Assembly (NCBI GenBank): GCA_031316315.1
Contig: JADBEO010000008.1
Span: forward strand, 1-64,000
Length of the DNA stretch: 64,000 nt
From: Chelatococcus sambhunathii
GTDB lineage: Bacteria; Pseudomonadota; Alphaproteobacteria; Rhizobiales; Methylopilaceae
Direction of reading: 5' to 3'
Shown: piece by piece, positions 52,330 to 60,973 of the stretch
Layout of the letters: every line of letters starts with the position of its first letter
Numbering within the stretch: position 1 is the stretch's first letter
Position numbers and translations under genes: made by a program
Notes under the pieces: model-generated
Seen by the model: the letters and a program-made list of their open reading frames with translations, nothing else
Told to the model about the DNA's origin: nothing
Databases searched by the model: none

Positions 52330-53028
52330 ATGCTGGACGCCACGATCGACGCAGATTCCGGCACTCGGACGGACCGCCTCGTCCGCGATATCTCCGATGC
52401 GATCATCGCCGGCGAATTCGAGCCCGGGGACCGGCTGGACGAGCATTCGCTGGCGGACAGGTTTGGCGTGTCGCGGACGCCGGTTCGGGAGGCGCTGCGC
52501 CAGCTCGCGACTTCCGGGCTCGTCGAGGTCCGCCCGCGGCGCGGCGCCGTCGTCGCGAGCCTGACGGCCGAGGGTCTCGCCGAACTTTTCGGCGCCATGG
52601 CGGAATTGGAGGCCACCTGCTCGCGGCTGTCCGCCATCGGCATGACGCCGTTCGAGCGGCGCAGGCTCGAGGCGCATCACGACGCCATGGAGACCTTCGT
52701 CACGCACAACGATCCGGAAGGCTTCGCCGCGGCGAACCTCACTTTCCACACCATGATCTACGCGGGCGCTCACAACGGGCCGCTCGCGGAGATGGCCGGC
52801 GGCCTGCGGCAGCGCCTGCTGCCTTACCGGCGCGCCCAGTTCCACACGCCGGGGCGGCTGCCGCGCTCGCATGCCGAGCACGGCGCCGTCGTCAAGGCGA
52901 TCATCGCGGCCGACGCTTCCGCAGCGCACGCCGCCATGCTGAGGCATGTCAGCCTTGTCGAGGACTCGTTCGAGCGGCTGGCGAGCGCTTATACGCGCTC
53001 CAGGACGAAGGGGCTCGCCGAGGCCTGA
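52330..53028 (+). CDS. GntR family regulator (FCD effector domain)
   Basis: The 232-residue protein has an N-terminal winged helix (DRLDEHSLADRFGVSRTPVR then EALRQLATSGLVEVRPRRGA) and an FCD-type helical effector domain with metal-ligand-like histidines (NLTFHTMIYAGAHNG, RSHAEHGAVVKAI). The ATG at 52330 follows GGAGG; the TTG at 52270 is part of the palindrome and is rejected. FCD regulators often bind short TTG-rich palindromes and are released by a pathway intermediate. It is the best candidate for control of the formamidase and cyanurate-type operons. Confidence 0.9.
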   Translation: MLDATIDADSGTRTDRLVRDISDAIIAGEFEPGDRLDEHSLADRFGVSRTPVREALRQLATSGLVEVRPRRGAVVASLTAEGLAELFGAMAELEATCSRLSAIGMTPFERRRLEAHHDAMETFVTHNDPEGFAAANLTFHTMIYAGAHNGPLAEMAGGLRQRLLPYRRAQFHTPGRLPRSHAEHGAVVKAIIAADASAAHAAMLRHVSLVEDSFERLASAYTRSRTKGLAEA

Positions 53029-53034
53029 AGTCCC

Positions 53035-53301
53035 TCACTGCGACTTCTTGGTCTCCGACTTCTTCGGGTCGGAGTTCTCCAGCTTCTTCTCATCCATGCG
53101 GTCCACTTTGGTGTCGGCGCCGGAGGCGCGCGACGGCTCCCCGGTGCCGGCGCTGGACTGGCCGGCCTGATGCGGATCGGGCTGGGGGTCGGAGCCGGCG
53201 GGGTTCATGTTCCCGCCGCCGGCGAGCGCGCCCGCTGAGGCGGACAGGGTGAAGGCGAGCGCCATCATCGGCACGGTCAGCCTGGACTGCGTCTTGGTCA
53301 T
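53035..53301 (-). CDS. Small exported hydrophilic protein
   Basis: The 88-residue product has a signal peptide (about residues 1-27, LTVPMMALAFTLSASAGALA) and a hydrophilic remainder: a Gly/Pro/Gln-rich stretch (GGGNMNPAGSDPQPDPHQAG) then a Lys/Glu/Ser-rich tail (DEKKLENSDPKKSETKKSQ). I recognise no family; the mature part is probably disordered and periplasmic. It ends six bases from the convergent GntR gene. An in-frame ATG upstream is less likely because it would mask the signal. Confidence 0.65.
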   Translation of the reverse strand: MTKTQSRLTVPMMALAFTLSASAGALAGGGNMNPAGSDPQPDPHQAGQSSAGTGEPSRASGADTKVDRMDEKKLENSDPKKSETKKSQ

Positions 53302-53477
53302 GTCGTTCTCCACACCGCTTCGCCGAAGACGTTTCGGCGGTCTGGAGCCGAACCTCAAGCCGAACGATATGGTTCCAACGGAGGCTGTGTCTCATAAAGC
53401 CGGCTATCAAGCTTGCGGCCGCGCTTCGGGCGCCAGTCTGCGAGGACCGACCGCGAAGAGACCCGCGCGCTGCGCGG

Positions 53478-56192
53478 CTAAGGCGCGCTTGCAATGTCCT
53501 TCGGCAGCCGATCGTAGATCCGGTCGGCCGCCAGAAGCAGCGTGTCGAAGCGGACGCCCGTCGCCGCGCGCACCGCGTTGGCGAGAGCGGCGGCGACGGG
53601 GTTGAACGGGCTTTCGCTCATTGATTTCGCGCCGAGCGGGCCGAGCGCGTCCGACGTTTCGGCGAACAGCACTTCCGTGCGCGGCGCATCCGCGAATGAC
53701 GGGATGTGATAGCTGCGGAACGCGCGGGTCGTCACCGACCCATCGTCCGCGACGTCGACGTGCTCGTACAGCGCCGCGCCGATCGCCTGCGCCACGCCGC
53801 CTTCCACCTGCCCACGGCACTGCATGGGATTGATGACCGTTCCCGCGTCAGCCGCATGCACGCTACGCAGGATGCGGATCGCGCCCGTCGCGCGGTGGAC
53901 CGAGACGCGGAACGCTTGGACGTTGAATGCGACCGAGCGGGGGCTCCCGTTCGTCGCACCGGCTCCGGAGAGCGGTCCGACGGCGGCGGCGAATGCCGGG
54001 AGCGACAGGAACGCGTCGCCGATCCTCATGCCGTCGCCGACGAGCTCGAAGGCGTTCTCGCCGGGCCCCGCCAAGCCCCGCGCGGCCGCGAGCATCGCCT
54101 CCTTGAGCGCGATCGCGGCGAGATGCGCCGCCTTGCCGGCGACCACTGTGCCCGTGGAGCCGAAGGCGCCGGTGTCGTAGCCGGCGCGGTCGGTGTCCGA
54201 CTGGACGATATTGATCCGGTCCGGCGTCGTGTTCAGCGCCGCGGCGGCGAGCTGCGCGTGGACCGTCGTAGACCCGTTTCCGAACTCAGCCGTGCCGATC
54301 GAGATCTCGTAGCCGCCGTCCGCCGTCAGCCGGGCCTCGGCGTTCGCGTAGTGGCCGCGCGGCGGGATGGTGTCCAGCATCCCGACCGCCATGCCTTCGC
54401 CGACCAGCCACTCGTCGGAAAGGTCTGTCGGCGCCTCGCGATCCCTCGCCATCGCGGCTTCCGCCAGATCGAGGCACTGGTCGAGGCCATAGGAGCCGTA
54501 TTCGACGTCGTGCGGGTGGTCGTCGAAGGCGACCATGGCGTCGCCGGGTCGGATCGCATTGATCCGCCGGAATTCGTAGGGGCTGATCCGGAGCTTCAGC
54601 GCGAGCTCGTCCATCGCGGACTCGATCGCGAAGTTGGTCTGGCTGAGCCCGTAGCCGCGGAAGGCGCCGGCCGGCACGACGTTGGTGTAGACCACGCGCC
54701 CGTCGATCCGCTTGTTGGCGCAGCGGTAGAGCGCGACGCTCTCGTTGCAGCCGTGGAAGAAGACGCCGGGTCCATGGTTGCCGTAGGCGCCGGTGTTGGA
54801 GAGCACCTCCATCTCGATGGCGGTCAGTCGCCCGTCCGCCGTCGCGCCGAGCTTCGCGCGCACACGCATGGGGTGGCGCGTGGTCGCGCCGACGAACTGT
54901 TCCTCGCGGCTAAACTCGAGCTTCACCGGCCGTCCGAGCTTCAGCGCGGCCAGCGCCGTCACGTCCTCCGTCAGCATCTCCTGCTTGCCGCCGAAGCCGC
55001 CGCCGACGCGAGCGCAGACGACCCGGATGTCTTCCGCCGGCAGGCCCAGCACGAAGGCGAGGCGCCTGCGGGCGAGGAACGGCACCTGGCTCGACGTGCG
55101 CACGTTCAGCCGGCCCTCGGCGTCGAGCCAGGCGAGCGAGCCGTGCGTCTCGAGATGGGCGTGCTGGATGCGGTGGGAATGGAAGACGCCCTCCACGACG
55201 GCGTCCGCCTCGGCGAAGCCGGCGTCCGCGTCGCCGATCCGTCCCCGGACTTCCGCGAGAATGTTGGATTTCGGAGCGCGCGAGCCGCTGGCCTCCGGGT
55301 GATCGTGAAGGATCGGCGCCTCGGGGGCGCTCGCCGCGTCCGCGTCGAACACGGCAGGCAGGATCTGGTAGTCGATCTTCAGCCGCCGGCAGCCTTCCTC
55401 CGCCGCCGCCTCGCTGTCCGCGACCACCGCCGCCACCCGCTGGCCGACGAAGCGGACAACGTCATCGAGCAGGCGCGTGTCGGGCGGATCGTCTGCGTCG
55501 AGCTCGTGCAGGCCGGTCGAGCTGCGTGTCGTCGGCGCGTCCTCATGCGTCAGAACGAGCCGCACGCCCGCAACCTGTAGGGCGTCGCTGGCGTCGATCG
55601 CGACGATGCGCGCATGGGCGTGCGGCGAGCGGGCGAGCTTCATGTGAAGCACGCCCTCCATCTCGAGATCGAAGGTGAAGGGCTCCGAGCCGGTGACGAT
55701 CCTGCGGCTCGCGGGCGCCGCGACGTTGCGGCCGGCGGCCTCGCCCGCCGCCGGCGCCTCGGCGTGGGTGACGCCGCGCACCGCGTCCTCGATCGCGCGG
55801 TAGGCCGTGCAGCGGCAGAGATTTCCCTTGAGCGCGCCCGGCAGATCCGCGAGCTGAGCCGGCGTCAGGCAGGACACGGTCATAACGGCGCCCGCCGTGC
55901 AGAAGCCGCACTGAAACCCTTGCGCGTCCACGAAGCTCTGCTGGACCGGCGTCAGTTCGCCGTCTTTCGCGAGGCCCTCGATGGTCGTCACAGCCCGTCC
56001 CTGGGCGCGGAAGGCCGGATAGATGCAGGAGTGGACCGGACGGCCGTCGACATGGACGGTGCAGGCGCCGCAGTCGCCGGCGTCGCAGCCCTTTTTGACG
56101 CCGAACCAGCCGAGCTGTCGCAGGAAGGTCCGCAGGCATTGGCCGGGCCTTGGGCTTGCGTCGAAGGACTGTCCGTTGATCTCGAAGCTCAA
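53478..56192 (-). CDS. Molybdenum hydroxylase: [2Fe-2S] domain fused to Moco subunit (xanthine dehydrogenase type)
   Basis: The 904-residue protein joins a two-cluster [2Fe-2S] domain (residues 1-145; C36, C41, C44, C56 and C95, C98, C126, C128) to a molybdopterin-binding large subunit (about 165-900; CARVGGGFGGKQEML, PAGAFRGYGLSQTNFAIES). The active-site glutamate is probably in GAKSMSESPFNP. The FAD domain is separate. Usual arrangements are FeS plus FAD fused, or three polypeptides, so this is uncommon. A TTG start overlaps the FAD-subunit stop. Beside UraD and HiuH, xanthine or hypoxanthine is the likely substrate. Confidence 0.88.
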   Translation of the reverse strand: MSFEINGQSFDASPRPGQCLRTFLRQLGWFGVKKGCDAGDCGACTVHVDGRPVHSCIYPAFRAQGRAVTTIEGLAKDGELTPVQQSFVDAQGFQCGFCTAGAVMTVSCLTPAQLADLPGALKGNLCRCTAYRAIEDAVRGVTHAEAPAAGEAAGRNVAAPASRRIVTGSEPFTFDLEMEGVLHMKLARSPHAHARIVAIDASDALQVAGVRLVLTHEDAPTTRSSTGLHELDADDPPDTRLLDDVVRFVGQRVAAVVADSEAAAEEGCRRLKIDYQILPAVFDADAASAPEAPILHDHPEASGSRAPKSNILAEVRGRIGDADAGFAEADAVVEGVFHSHRIQHAHLETHGSLAWLDAEGRLNVRTSSQVPFLARRRLAFVLGLPAEDIRVVCARVGGGFGGKQEMLTEDVTALAALKLGRPVKLEFSREEQFVGATTRHPMRVRAKLGATADGRLTAIEMEVLSNTGAYGNHGPGVFFHGCNESVALYRCANKRIDGRVVYTNVVPAGAFRGYGLSQTNFAIESAMDELALKLRISPYEFRRINAIRPGDAMVAFDDHPHDVEYGSYGLDQCLDLAEAAMARDREAPTDLSDEWLVGEGMAVGMLDTIPPRGHYANAEARLTADGGYEISIGTAEFGNGSTTVHAQLAAAALNTTPDRINIVQSDTDRAGYDTGAFGSTGTVVAGKAAHLAAIALKEAMLAAARGLAGPGENAFELVGDGMRIGDAFLSLPAFAAAVGPLSGAGATNGSPRSVAFNVQAFRVSVHRATGAIRILRSVHAADAGTVINPMQCRGQVEGGVAQAIGAALYEHVDVADDGSVTTRAFRSYHIPSFADAPRTEVLFAETSDALGPLGAKSMSESPFNPVAAALANAVRAATGVRFDTLLLAADRIYDRLPKDIASAP

Positions 56193-57004
56193 CCGGCGAG
56201 CTCCGTCCGGATTTCCTCGGCGAGCCGACAGGTCAGCATTTTCCGCCAGTCCGGCCGGCCATGGATGTCGTCATGGTAGAGCGCGTCTGGGATGGCGGCG
56301 TCGATCCGGTCCTTGAGACCGGCAGCGTCCGGCGCGGCGTCGAAGGCGAGACGGACAGGGCGCTTCGTCGAGGCGGTGACGGTGAGCGCGAAGCGGCCCG
56401 CGTCGTCCAGCAGGCCGATGAGCAACGCCGCCGAACGGCCGCGCGCCGTGAGCGAGGCCTGCCGGAAGGCCGAGCGCGCTCGGAGATCCGCGACCGGCAG
56501 TTCGATCGCCCGGAGCAGATCGCCCGGCGCGAGCGCGTTGCGCCTGTCTCCCGTCACGAACTCGGCGGCGGCCATGCGCCGTTCGCCGCCCTCTCTCATC
56601 CGGATGACGCAGGTCGCGTCGAGCGCCGCGGCGAGCGAGGTCATCGGGCCGGCAGGCAGGGCGAGGCACATGTTGCCGCCGACGCTCGCCATGTTCCAGA
56701 TCTTGAACGAGCCGAGCAGGGCGTCGCAGCACTGCCGGATCAGCCCGCCCGATCGCCAGTCGGCGGGCGGCACGAAGTCGTAGAGCTCCTGGATTTTGCA
56801 GGTCGCGGCGACGACCAGCGCGTCGGGAGTGAGCTCGAGCGGCGTCCAGCCGAACGCGTCAAGGTCGAAGAGGCGGCGGAGCGAGGGCTGGGGCTCGGAA
56901 TAGAGCCAGGTCCCGCCGCCGAGAAAGGCGTCGCCCTCGCGCCAGCCCGCGAGAGACGCCTCGTCGAGGCCCGTCACGATCTCGGTGATCGTGTTGATGT
57001 CCAA
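56189..57004 (-). CDS. FAD-binding subunit of the molybdenum hydroxylase
   Basis: The 271-residue protein is a CoxM/XdhB-like FAD subunit: AFLGGGTWLYSE at the FAD pyrophosphate site, LVVAATCKIQELYDFVP, IWNMASVGGNMCLALPAGPM and DLLRAIELPVADLRAR. It accepts electrons from the [2Fe-2S] clusters of the fused subunit encoded next. The TTG at 57004 has gggaaa upstream and lies about 31 bases from the predicted start point of the -24/-12 promoter. Confidence 0.88.
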   Translation of the reverse strand: MDINTITEIVTGLDEASLAGWREGDAFLGGGTWLYSEPQPSLRRLFDLDAFGWTPLELTPDALVVAATCKIQELYDFVPPADWRSGGLIRQCCDALLGSFKIWNMASVGGNMCLALPAGPMTSLAAALDATCVIRMREGGERRMAAAEFVTGDRRNALAPGDLLRAIELPVADLRARSAFRQASLTARGRSAALLIGLLDDAGRFALTVTASTKRPVRLAFDAAPDAAGLKDRIDAAIPDALYHDDIHGRPDWRKMLTCRLAEEIRTELAG

Positions 57005-57045
57005 CGGTATCGTTTCCCTGCGCTAGATCCGCCCTCGACCGGATC

Positions 57046-57062
57046 GGCAAGCCTTGTGCCAA
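57046..57062 (-). promoter_or_regulatory. Sigma-54 promoter for the molybdenum hydroxylase operon
   Basis: On the minus strand the sequence contains TTGGCACAAGGCTTGCC: -24 TTGGCAC and -12 TTGC are intact with GG and GC ten bases apart. It lies in the 72-bp gap after uraD, 42 bp upstream of the FAD-subunit start. Confidence 0.72.
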
Positions 57063-57076
57063 GCCGCGGGGCGCGG

Positions 57077-57595
57077 TCAGCCATTGGCGAGAGCATCGAT
57101 CCTGATGCGGGCGATACGATGGACCTGGTCGAGCGCTGTGCGGAACTCCTCCTCGACCGAATTGCCGAGGCGCGCCTGGAAGGCGTCGAGGATATCCGCG
57201 CGGCTCAATCCGGTCACCGCGATGATGAAGGGGAAGCCGAAGCGGGCGTTGTAGGCCTCGTTGAGCGCCTGGAAGCGTGAAAACTCCTCCTGCGAGCATG
57301 CGTCGAGCCGCGCTGAGGCCTGCTCGCGGCGGGACTCGGCGGTCAGCGTCTCGCCCAGCTTGATCTTGCCGACGAGCTCGGGATGCAGCCGCAGCAGTTC
57401 GAGCTGCCGCTCGCGGCCCGACGCCTCGACGACCTCGGCCATGCGGCCGGCGAGGGCGGACGGTTCATCGTCGGCCGGAGAAAGCCCCCCGACGACGGCT
57501 TCGGCGACCCACGGGGAGTGCTCGTACACGCCGGCATAGGCTGCGACGAAGGCCTCCGGGCCGAGTGCTGAGGGTTGGTTCGGGCTTGCTGTCAT
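57077..57595 (-). CDS. uraD: 2-oxo-4-hydroxy-4-carboxy-5-ureidoimidazoline decarboxylase
   Basis: The 172-residue protein matches OHCU decarboxylase: FVAAYAGVYEHSPWVAEAV, the catalytic His71 in LRLHPELVGKIKL, FQALNEAYNARFGFPFIIAV and a conserved C-terminal LDQVHRIARIRID. It makes (S)-allantoin from OHCU, the last step of urate oxidation. The ATG at 57595 is divergent from hiuH, its pathway partner, across 289 bp. It is followed by the molybdenum hydroxylase genes, which have their own promoter. Confidence 0.93.
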   Translation of the reverse strand: MTASPNQPSALGPEAFVAAYAGVYEHSPWVAEAVVGGLSPADDEPSALAGRMAEVVEASGRERQLELLRLHPELVGKIKLGETLTAESRREQASARLDACSQEEFSRFQALNEAYNARFGFPFIIAVTGLSRADILDAFQARLGNSVEEEFRTALDQVHRIARIRIDALANG

Positions 57596-57708
57596 GACGG
57601 CTGGCGTGAACTTCGTGCGGAAATGCTAGCCCGGCGCCGCGGCCCCTCGCCAGTCGTCGCGGCGCCGCTTTGTGCGGCGCCGAAGAGGTTGGGCGCCAAC
57701 ATTTTGCA

Positions 57709-57729
57709 CCTGCGCATGCATTGCGCAGG
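57709..57729. promoter_or_regulatory. Inverted repeat between uraD and hiuH
   Basis: Perfect 8-bp arms cctgcgca and tgcgcagg flank tgcat. It is near the middle of the divergent gap and could bind a regulator of both genes. Confidence 0.5.
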
Positions 57730-57884
57730 CTCGCTCGTAGGTGGCAGCCTCGTACGGAGAAATGGAGCCGATCTTCGGCTCTTGCCGCTCTTCCGTATCG
57801 CCAGAGTTTTCGACGGATGCAGTTCAGGTCGCCGGCGCGCATGCCCGCCATTAGCCCAACGTCGATAGCTGGTCGGGCCTGACG

Positions 57885-58238
57885 ATGGGGCGGCTCACCA
57901 CGCATATCCTCGACACCGAACTCGGCCGGCCGGCGGCGGGCGTGACGATCGAGGCGTTCGCGGTCTCCGGCGATGGCGTCGAGAAGCTGACCGAGACCAG
58001 GACCAACGCGGACGGCCGCACCGACGCGCCGCTGCTGGAAGGCGAGTCCTTCGACGCCGGGGTCTACGAGTTGCGCTTCCACTGCGGGCCTTATCTGCGG
58101 GATTCCGGCCGCAAGCTGCCCGCGCCGTCGTTCCTTGACGTGGTGACGATCCGCTTCGGCGTCGCCGACCCGTCCGAGCATTTCCACGTGCCGCTGCTGC
58201 TGCAGACGCACGGCTACGCGACCTATCGGGGCAGCTGA
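57885..58238 (+). CDS. hiuH: 5-hydroxyisourate hydrolase
   Basis: The 117-residue transthyretin-like protein has the family pattern: LTTHILDTELGRPAAGV at the N-terminus, RTNADGRTDAPLL in the middle and the C-terminal tetrapeptide YRGS that lines the active site, with PFHVPLLL-like FHVPLLLQTHGYATY. It hydrolyses 5-hydroxyisourate to OHCU, the UraD substrate. It is divergent to uraD and followed at 64 bp by an importer ATPase. Confidence 0.94.
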   Translation: MGRLTTHILDTELGRPAAGVTIEAFAVSGDGVEKLTETRTNADGRTDAPLLEGESFDAGVYELRFHCGPYLRDSGRKLPAPSFLDVVTIRFGVADPSEHFHVPLLLQTHGYATYRGS

Positions 58239-58302
58239 TGGCGCGCGTGGATTGGCGCGGCAGACTTCTTGCGTCTTCGCCGCTGGGGAGGACCAGACAG
58301 CA

Positions 58303-59865
58303 GTGACCGGAACGCCGATCCTCGAACTGAGGAACATCACCAAGACGTTTCCGGGCGTCGTCGCCAACGAGGACGTGTCGTTCTCGGTCGGTCGCGGCGA
58401 GATCCACGCGCTGCTCGGGGAGAACGGCGCCGGCAAATCGACGCTGGTGAAGATGATCTACGGGATCCAGAAACCGGATTCCGGAGAGATGACCTTCATG
58501 GGCGAGGCTTTCGCGCCGTCGAAGCCTTCCGAAGCCCGCCAGAAGGGCGTCGGGATGGTGTTCCAGCACTTCTGCCTGTTCGAGGCGCTGACCGTCTACG
58601 AAAACATCGCGCTCGGCCTGAGCGCCGCGGAGGCGAAGACCGGCGACCTGCGCCAGCGCATCATCGACGTCTCGACGACCTACGGCCTCAAGGTCGACCC
58701 CGACCGGCTGGTCGGCACGCTGTCCGTCGGCGAGCGTCAGCGCATCGAGATCGTTCGCTGTCTGCTGTCGGAGCCGAAGCTTCTCATCATGGACGAGCCG
58801 ACCTCGGTGCTGACGCCGCAGGAGGTCAACGTCCTGTTCGAGACGCTCCGGCGGCTGGCCTCGGAAGGCTGCTCGATCCTCTACATCTCGCACAAGCTCG
58901 AGGAGATTCGCGCGCTCTGCTCGAAGGCGACCGTGCTGCGCGGCGGCAAGCTGGTCGGCTCCTGCGATCCGCGGCGGGAGACCGCGAAGTCGCTGGCCGA
59001 AATGATGATCGGCGCCACGCTGAACAGGCCGGTGCGCGATCTGCCCGAGCCCGGCGAGATCCGGCTCAAGGTGCAGGAGCTCTCGATGGAGAGCGACGAG
59101 CAGTTCGGCGTCGACCTCGAAAACGTGACGATGGCCGTCCGTGCCGGCGAGATCCTCGGGATCGCCGGCGTCGCGGGCAACGGCCAGACGGAGCTGATGG
59201 AGGCGCTGATCGGCGAGCGGCCGTGCCGCTTCTCGCGCCAGATCCAGCTCGACGGCGCCGACATCGGACAGGCCGGTCCGCGTGAGCGGCGCGCGCTCGG
59301 AATGTGCTTCGCGCCGGAGGAGCGCCTCGGCCACGCCGCGGTGCCGGGCATGGCGCTGTGGGAGAACACGCTGCTGTCGGCGGGCAGGACCAACGATCTC
59401 GCCCGCCGCGGTCTGATCAGCCCGACCAACGCCAACCGCTTCGCGCTCAGGGTCGTCGACGACCTGAAGGTCAAGACTGCGGGCGTGAAGTCCGCGGCGC
59501 GCTCGCTTTCGGGCGGAAACCTGCAGAAGTTCATCATGGGTCGCGAGATCATGCAGCGCCCCAAGGTGCTGATCGCCTCGCAGCCCACCTGGGGCGTCGA
59601 CGCCGGGGCGGCGGCGACCATTCACCGGATCCTGCTTGACCTTGCGCGCGAGGGCGCGGCGGTCGTCATCATCAGCCAGGATCTCGACGAGCTCTTCACG
59701 ATCTCGACGCGCATCTCTGTGATCGCGGGCGGCTATCTCTTCCCCTCGCAGCCGACCGGGGAACTGACCGTCGAGAGCCTCGGCCTCGCCATGGGCGGCC
59801 GGTCGAAGGAGATCGAGGCCGCCAAACGCGCGGACGAGGCGGTCGCGGAACCCGCTCATGTTTAG
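58303..59865 (+). CDS. ABC transporter ATP-binding protein, two-domain (nucleoside/purine type)
   Basis: The 520-residue ATPase has a first domain with Walker A GENGAGKST and signature LSVGERQRIEIVRCLL, and a second with degenerate Walker A (GVAGNGQTELM) and LSGGNLQKFIMGREI. A GTG at 58303 preceded by GGGGAGG starts the conserved TGTPILELRNITKTFPG; a TTG at 58252 would add an unrelated 17 residues. It overlaps the next permease by eight bases. Context suggests uptake of purines or nucleosides. Confidence 0.92.
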   Translation: MTGTPILELRNITKTFPGVVANEDVSFSVGRGEIHALLGENGAGKSTLVKMIYGIQKPDSGEMTFMGEAFAPSKPSEARQKGVGMVFQHFCLFEALTVYENIALGLSAAEAKTGDLRQRIIDVSTTYGLKVDPDRLVGTLSVGERQRIEIVRCLLSEPKLLIMDEPTSVLTPQEVNVLFETLRRLASEGCSILYISHKLEEIRALCSKATVLRGGKLVGSCDPRRETAKSLAEMMIGATLNRPVRDLPEPGEIRLKVQELSMESDEQFGVDLENVTMAVRAGEILGIAGVAGNGQTELMEALIGERPCRFSRQIQLDGADIGQAGPRERRALGMCFAPEERLGHAAVPGMALWENTLLSAGRTNDLARRGLISPTNANRFALRVVDDLKVKTAGVKSAARSLSGGNLQKFIMGREIMQRPKVLIASQPTWGVDAGAAATIHRILLDLAREGAAVVIISQDLDELFTISTRISVIAGGYLFPSQPTGELTVESLGLAMGGRSKEIEAAKRADEAVAEPAHV

Positions 59866-60964
59866 GCTGGTCCCGCGCAAGGAGCCCAACCGGGCGATGC
59901 TGTACGCGACCCCGTTCCTCGCGGTGGCGCTGACGATCGTCGCGGGCTTCCTGCTGTTCGGTGCGCTCGGCAAGGATCCGCTGCATGCGCTGTTCCTGAT
60001 CTTCCTGAAGCCGCTGACCGACTTCAACAGCCTCGCCGAAATGCTGGTGAAGGCGACGCCGCTGGTGCTGATCGCCACGGGCCTCGCCATCGGCTTCCGG
60101 GCGGGCGTGTGGAACATCGGCGCCGAGGGACAGTTCACGATCGGCGCGATCACAGGCGGCAGCGTCGCGCTCGCCGCCTATCCCGACGGCGGGCCGCTCC
60201 TGCTCCCGCTCATGGCGGTCGCCGGCGCGCTCGGCGGCATGGCCTGGGCCGCGATCCCCGCCTTCCTGCGCACGCGCTTCAACGCCAGCGAGATCCTCGT
60301 CTCGCTGATGCTGGTCTATGTCGCGACGCTGCTGCTGAGCTTCCTCGTTCACGGGGCGTTGCGCGACCCGGAAGGCTTCAACTTCCCGGAAAGCCGCCTC
60401 TTCCAGGAGGACGCGCATGTTCCGGCGCTCATCCCGGACACGCGCGCCCATATCGGCTTCCTCGTCGCGCTGTTCGCCGTCGCGGCGGCCTACGTCTATC
60501 TCGAGCGCCTCATCCTCGGCTTTCAGGTGAAGGTCCTCGGCCAGGCGCCGCGCGCCGCGCGCTTCGCCGGCTATTCCGAAAAGCGCATCGTGTGGACCTG
60601 CTTCATGATCTCCGGCGCGCTCGCCGGCGTGGCGGGCCTTTTTGAGGCGGCGGGGCCGGTCGGCCAGCTCGTTCCATCGCTGCCGGTCGGCTACGGCTTC
60701 ACGGCCATCATCGTCGCCTTCCTGGGTCGGCTCCACCCGGTGGGCATCCTGTTCGCCGGGCTGCTGATGGCGCTGACGTATATCGGCGGCGAGACGGCGC
60801 AGATCGAGATGAGCCTGCCGAGCGCGACGACCAGCGTGTTCCAGGGAATGCTGCTGTTCTTCCTGCTGGCGACCGACGTGCTGGTGAATTTCCGGGTCGC
60901 GCGGACGGCGAAGCCGCTCGCGACGCCATCCGGCGCCGCGCCCAAGCTGAAGCCGGCGGAGTAG
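59858..60964 (+). CDS. ABC transporter permease, nucleoside/purine type (subunit 1)
   Basis: The 368-residue permease carries the family segments LVKATPLVLIATGLAIGFRAG then VWNIGAEGQFTIGAI, and RFNASEILVSLMLVYVATLL, with a loop FQVKVLGQAPRAARFAGYSE. Membrane helices cover most of the length, leaving a short basic tail. It pairs with the permease 9 bp downstream. Confidence 0.92.
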   Translation: MFRLVPRKEPNRAMLYATPFLAVALTIVAGFLLFGALGKDPLHALFLIFLKPLTDFNSLAEMLVKATPLVLIATGLAIGFRAGVWNIGAEGQFTIGAITGGSVALAAYPDGGPLLLPLMAVAGALGGMAWAAIPAFLRTRFNASEILVSLMLVYVATLLLSFLVHGALRDPEGFNFPESRLFQEDAHVPALIPDTRAHIGFLVALFAVAAAYVYLERLILGFQVKVLGQAPRAARFAGYSEKRIVWTCFMISGALAGVAGLFEAAGPVGQLVPSLPVGYGFTAIIVAFLGRLHPVGILFAGLLMALTYIGGETAQIEMSLPSATTSVFQGMLLFFLLATDVLVNFRVARTAKPLATPSGAAPKLKPAE

Positions 60965-60973
60965 GGGGCGCGG

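Noticed and set aside
53706-55580. Plus-strand open frame of 624 codons
   Set aside because: It overlaps the molybdenum hydroxylase on the other strand, which has all cluster cysteines and cofactor motifs. The plus-strand translation has none.
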